A stretch of 64,000 nt of DNA from Pyrenochaeta sp. MPI-SDFR-AT-0127 (lineage: Eukaryota; Ascomycota; Dothideomycetes; Pleosporales; Cucurbitariaceae), in contig JAGTJM010000005.1 of the NCBI GenBank assembly GCA_020747015.1, positions 1,054,001 to 1,118,000 of the forward strand. The letters are read 5' to 3'. Shown piece by piece: positions 59,942 through 64,000 of the stretch (position 1 is the first letter of the stretch; each line of letters opens with the position of its first letter). A model generated the notes under the pieces. The model saw nothing but the letters and a program-made list of their open reading frames with translations, ran no database searches and was not told the DNA's origin. The position numbers and the translations under genes are program-made.

Positions 59942-62062
59942 ATGGAACATGCATGTCCGCGGACAGCATGGTCACGGACCAGTTCACCTGAATCGCAGGC
60001 CATGCTCGATAGCGCTCGTGAAGATACACAATCAAGGTCGGGGATCACCGCGCCCTCATCTCTACCCAAAGGAACCGACTTTTCCGATGCGAAATCTCTG
60101 GATCTAACGCCAGGTCTCACGACTGAGCGACTCATCCATCATGCACCAACTCGAACGCCACAATCGCAGCTACACTGGCGCACCCCGAGTCTTCTTCTCG
60201 CTTCCTTTATCGCAGGGCTGATTGCGGCAGTAAGCCAACACTGCCTCTACCAATATCTGCACCTTAGACCCGAAGATCGCGAAAGCACCAAAACGGGTCT
60301 TGTTCTTTGCGGTCGCGCTATTGCTTATCTAGCAAAAGTTGCCTTTGCTCAGTGCATCATCCTATGCTACCGTCAGCGCATATGGAGGACCTTCCGAACT
60401 CACGCACTGTCTATTCGGTCAATTGACCAGTTGTTCTCTGGGACTGAAGATGTCTCACTGCTCGTGAATTGGGAGGCCATTAGCAACGCGCCCCTAGTTA
60501 CGGTCATGGCGCTTATCGTGTGGCTTCTCCCGCTAGCAACCGTAATCGCTTCACCAAGCGCCTTAACAACTGCGTGGCGCCCTGAGGTTGACGATGCGTT
60601 TGTCCCAGTGCCAACTCTCAATTTCTCAACCGAGTCCTACAACAATTGGCGAAACACAGTCCAATTGAATGATGGGGCCACAAAGAAGTCCCTCATGTAC
60701 TACAACACGACTGATCCGTCAGGCGCATTGCCAGGATGGTTCGACTACTACGATCAGCCCTCAGTTGAGGCACGGCGCCACGTCTGGAAAAATATCTTCA
60801 GTTCGCCACTCGAAATCCTCAATGGTGCCTTCGACCAAGAGATAGCTAGACGGAAGTCCTGTGGTGGAGCGTACAACTGCACGTACAGCATCTCCTTCAT
60901 CGTACCTGGATACAAGTGCGAAGACGTCACAGATACCCCTGGAGGCCTCTTTAACAAAAGTGTGCTCGTTCCTGAAGGAGAGAATATATACTATGCGGAC
61001 GTACAGACTGGAGACTACCAACGACAACAGTTTGATAAATTTGTGGATGGCTCAGTCGGCGTTCCAATAGGCGATATACCCGCACATGCAGGAGACTTCC
61101 GTTTTGAACCTGAAGTCTGGATCGGTTATGCGTTTAATACATCCGAGCGACTTCCCTCCAACTCACCATTTGCGAAGAATTGGACACATACGTACGAGCA
61201 GCATATAGCTCGCTGCATACTTCACGAGGCCAGATATGCTTTGGAATTCAATTTCACAGGCCCGGCTTGTCAAATCAATATATCGTCCGAAACCCTTAAG
61301 CCCGTTCTTGGTTTCGATTTTGCTCAGACCAACGATGGTATACTACCGACAGAGCAATGGTTAAGTCCCCGGGACGATGTGGCAAAATATAAGAAGACTG
61401 CTGCGTATCATGCCGTCGCTGAGGTTTTTAGAGAGATCCTTCAGGGCGAGATACGGCTCACCTCCCCTATCCCGGGACCAACCTACGCCATGGTTGACTC
61501 CGAAATCACCAAGACTTCACTAGTTCAAAGAAATAGTGAACCTTACCCGGATTTCATGAAGCGACTGGAAGAGCAATTTAGAAACATCGCCCTGACTTTG
61601 ATCACCCATGATTTCCTGCTCGTTACCTCGGAGGAAAGCGTCCCTGTTCATAGAACGCAGTACCGTGTGGTCTTCATCTACGATCCAGTTCGTCTTTGGC
61701 TCTGTTACGGGCCTGTAATTTTCCTCACCCTTGTTGTCCTTCTTATCGGAGCCTGGACAATCTGGAAGGACGGCACAACCTTCTCAACTGGATTTTCACG
61801 CATATTATCCACAACTAGAAACCCCACGCTCGACAAGATCAGCGAGGGAGCTTGTTTGGGCAATGATCCATTTCCCAAAGATCTCATGCGGAAGAAGCTA
61901 CAATTTGGTTCGGTTCAAGAAGATGTCAAACTCCAGGATATGCGCAATGGTGGTGGTGGATATGAAAGTGTTGGGCATTGCGCTTTTGGAGATCCCACTG
62001 AGGTGGTACCTATAAGAAAAGGAATCCTGTACCGCGGGCTCAAATCTGCGAGAGAGTCATAG
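59942..62062 (+). CDS. Large fungal membrane protein with glycosylated extracellular domain
   Basis: A single exon encodes 706 residues. The first 75 residues are polar. Helices follow at about 80-102, 117-140 and 181-204, then a roughly 380-residue loop with many N-x-S/T sequons and Cys, and a last helix at about 583-606 before a cytosolic tail. This topology (three N-terminal helices, one C-terminal, large outer loop) belongs to a fungal family often carrying the uninformative database name formylmethionine deformylase-like; no deformylase motif is visible here. No function can be given. The start is the first ATG of the frame. Confidence 0.78.
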   Translation: MEHACPRTAWSRTSSPESQAMLDSAREDTQSRSGITAPSSLPKGTDFSDAKSLDLTPGLTTERLIHHAPTRTPQSQLHWRTPSLLLASFIAGLIAAVSQHCLYQYLHLRPEDRESTKTGLVLCGRAIAYLAKVAFAQCIILCYRQRIWRTFRTHALSIRSIDQLFSGTEDVSLLVNWEAISNAPLVTVMALIVWLLPLATVIASPSALTTAWRPEVDDAFVPVPTLNFSTESYNNWRNTVQLNDGATKKSLMYYNTTDPSGALPGWFDYYDQPSVEARRHVWKNIFSSPLEILNGAFDQEIARRKSCGGAYNCTYSISFIVPGYKCEDVTDTPGGLFNKSVLVPEGENIYYADVQTGDYQRQQFDKFVDGSVGVPIGDIPAHAGDFRFEPEVWIGYAFNTSERLPSNSPFAKNWTHTYEQHIARCILHEARYALEFNFTGPACQINISSETLKPVLGFDFAQTNDGILPTEQWLSPRDDVAKYKKTAAYHAVAEVFREILQGEIRLTSPIPGPTYAMVDSEITKTSLVQRNSEPYPDFMKRLEEQFRNIALTLITHDFLLVTSEESVPVHRTQYRVVFIYDPVRLWLCYGPVIFLTLVVLLIGAWTIWKDGTTFSTGFSRILSTTRNPTLDKISEGACLGNDPFPKDLMRKKLQFGSVQEDVKLQDMRNGGGGYESVGHCAFGDPTEVVPIRKGILYRGLKSARES

Positions 62063-62639
62063 ACCAGTATTCTCTGAGTGGTTTATGATGAATTAATTGT
62101 GCTCATAAATGTCAAATATAGATTTCTCTAGAACAGCATCCGAGATTCGCAAACTCTTCGACAAGCCAAGACTGATTTGCACGTGGAATATGAACACTCG
62201 TTCAGCAGCACAGTAAATAATATGTGCTCCATGAATGTCGGATAACACTACCCCAGACATAGCTTCCAAGTGCACGAGCGCAAAATCGACCTTCGATCTC
62301 GATATTATAGACACGCAAATGACCTGATGAAAATTGCCCAGGAAACTTATTTCGTTGAATGCCAGAGATGGACTACTCTACTTGTAGCATGCGGTATTCA
62401 TGATAACATATTTGGCATGGTCGTAATATTCTTTTTTCAATTGTGAGCGGCTCTGCGCGACACGCATAGCACTACAAAACATGAATAAGATAGTACTCGG
62501 AAAAATGGAAGAGACTGCGATATAGACCTGTATGAAACTTTTTTTTGTAGACATAACAAAATAGCGGTTAATAATTGAGTGAAATCTACTCTCATACAAA
62601 GCTTTTTCTAGATCTGATCTTAAGTCACGTAGGGGTGTA
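62063..62639. other. Intergenic at the border of the AT-rich block
   Basis: Ordinary-composition spacer with two frames of 73 codons on the minus strand that I do not support. It ends abruptly where composition changes. Confidence 0.5.
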
Positions 62640-64000
62640 ATATAAGCTATAAGTAAGTAGCTTAAGTTATAGCCATATAAGCCTAAGCTTACTATAAGCT
62701 TATAGAAGCCTATATAATTATACCTAATTTCCTCCTTAAGTAGTATAAAGAGGGTCTAAATTTAGGCCCTATTAGTTTATAGGAATATAAGGTATTAGGG
62801 ACTTACTAGTCCTATTGTTAGGATATAATCTTCTATAGCTTAGCTATTTAACCCCTATATTAGTAGTACTTTCCTTTTATCTATTAGTATAGGACCGCTT
62901 AAATAATTATATATATATATATTTAGCTACTAGTAATAAGCTTTTATAAAGACCTTTACTAAGAAGATAGTAGAAGGTAAAGATTAGTTCTTAGAGATAG
63001 AGTAAAGGTAGAGTAGTATAGGGTAATACTAAGATAGTAAGAGTATACTTCTATAAAGAGTATTAAGGATAGAGAACTATTCTATTACTTTTACTATTTA
63101 TAAAAATATTAAGTTAAATATACTAAGCTATAAGGGCCTCTAGTATAGTACTATATATATATAAGGAGTCTATAAGTCTTAGAGTCTTAGAGGTACTAAG
63201 GCCTATCTAATACTTTATAGACTTATAGACCTATTATATAACCCTATAGTTATATATTCCTTATTAGAAGTTAGGAGTACTTAAGGTAGTATATCCTATA
63301 TTATATCTTAGGTTATAATATCTTTATAAAATTAGTATATAACCTTAGAATAGACTATACTTAAAAGTAGAGTTAGAAGAGTTCTAAATATCTAATTTTA
63401 TTTATATCTTAAGTATAATAATATAGGTAATAGAGGGTATTAAAAGGGCTTTAGATCCTTAGTAGAGTAGCTATAATATAAAGTAGCTAGTATTACTATA
63501 GAGTCCTTTCTTAGTACTTCTAGATTAGAGTAAGTAGAGATAAATAAGTAGCTTAAAGTATTTCTAAGTATTAAATAGTAGTATTTAATAATAACTTAAA
63601 GTTAATTATAATATTCTATAAAGGTATATTATACTTATTTATATATTTATATAATCTTAGAGTTCCTATAGTATCCTATAGTACCTTAGTCCTATAACCT
63701 TAGGATTCCTAGGACTATATAGCTACGCGACGTATATATTATTATTAGCCTCTATTTAAGTCTTACCTAATACCTATATTCTTTCCTATTTATCTACTTA
63801 TAAGCGCCCTTAGTCCTTATTATAGGTTTATAATACTATTCCTCTCCTTATTATCTTTATATCCTTATAAACTAATAATAGGCTTAAAAAGTACGTAGTA
63901 TTATTATACTATTAGTAATTAAATAAACTCTATTAGGTAGCTTACTATAGTCTCTTAAAAATATTATATAAAGAGGAGTTTAGAGTATTATATATCTTCT
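62640..64000. repeat. AT-rich, RIP-like degenerate repeat DNA
   Basis: From about 62640 to the end of the window the sequence becomes dominated by TA-rich words (TATAAG, CTTATA, TAGTA) and nearly lacks CA and TG dinucleotides. Whole 60-base lines contain none. No long reading frame survives. In Pezizomycotina this pattern is left by repeat-induced point mutation, which turns CpA into TpA in duplicated DNA, usually transposons. The parent element cannot be recognised. The block probably continues beyond the window. Confidence 0.8.

Noticed and set aside
62640..64000. CRISPR-like or tandem repeat in the AT-rich end
   Set aside because: Words such as TATAAG recur irregularly with no fixed repeat-spacer period; low complexity and RIP explain them.

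Overview
This 64 kb window reads as nuclear DNA of a filamentous ascomycete, most likely Dothideomycetes/Pleosporales. The evidence is short (about 45-165 nt) GT-AG introns with CTAAC/CTAAT branch sites, fungal-only families (Zn2Cys6 regulators, NACHT receptors, GPI-anchored Cys-rich proteins, Kex2-processed precursors), and a right edge that is an AT-rich, CpA/TpG-poor block of the kind left by repeat-induced point mutation (RIP). Most genes are spliced. I rebuilt exon joins by hand from reading frame, splice sites and family conservation; spans run from start codon to stop and introns are listed in each entry.

Layout. 1-2.8 kb: 3' part of an ERT1/AcuK-type gluconeogenesis activator and riboflavin kinase. 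3.9-14.1 kb: two NACHT receptor genes (hydrolase-NACHT-ankyrin and DUF7708-like-NACHT) on either side of a small Cys-rich GPI protein. 14.5-30.1 kb: a membrane protein, a Mam3/CNNM protein, the branched-chain 2-oxoacid dehydrogenase E1 beta subunit, a fungal membrane protein, an Ohr/OsmC peroxidase, and a head-to-head biotin carboxylase/carboxyltransferase pair. 31.1-33.7 kb: a sugar transporter and a tRNA-Gln(CUG) gene whose D-arm is interrupted by an intron-like insert. 36.2-43.8 kb: a likely catabolic cluster (class II aldolase, Zn2Cys6 regulator, SDR, ACS-family MFS transporter). 44.9-50 kb: a Bud22-type ribosome factor, a WW-like repeat protein and a four-helix membrane protein. 52.5-62.1 kb: a tiny secreted precursor with two Kex2-flanked Cys peptides, an unknown basic protein, a GPI-anchored 5'-nucleotidase and a large membrane protein. 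62.6-64 kb: RIP-like AT-rich DNA.

The two observations I rate highest are the 84-residue precursor at 52463-52879, which carries two near-identical four-cysteine peptides each preceded by a KR site, and the tRNA-Gln gene at 33544-33683, in which a 53-nt element with GT...CTAAT...AG signals and a GTA direct repeat splits the D-arm. All family calls are from reading the sequence; no database search was run.
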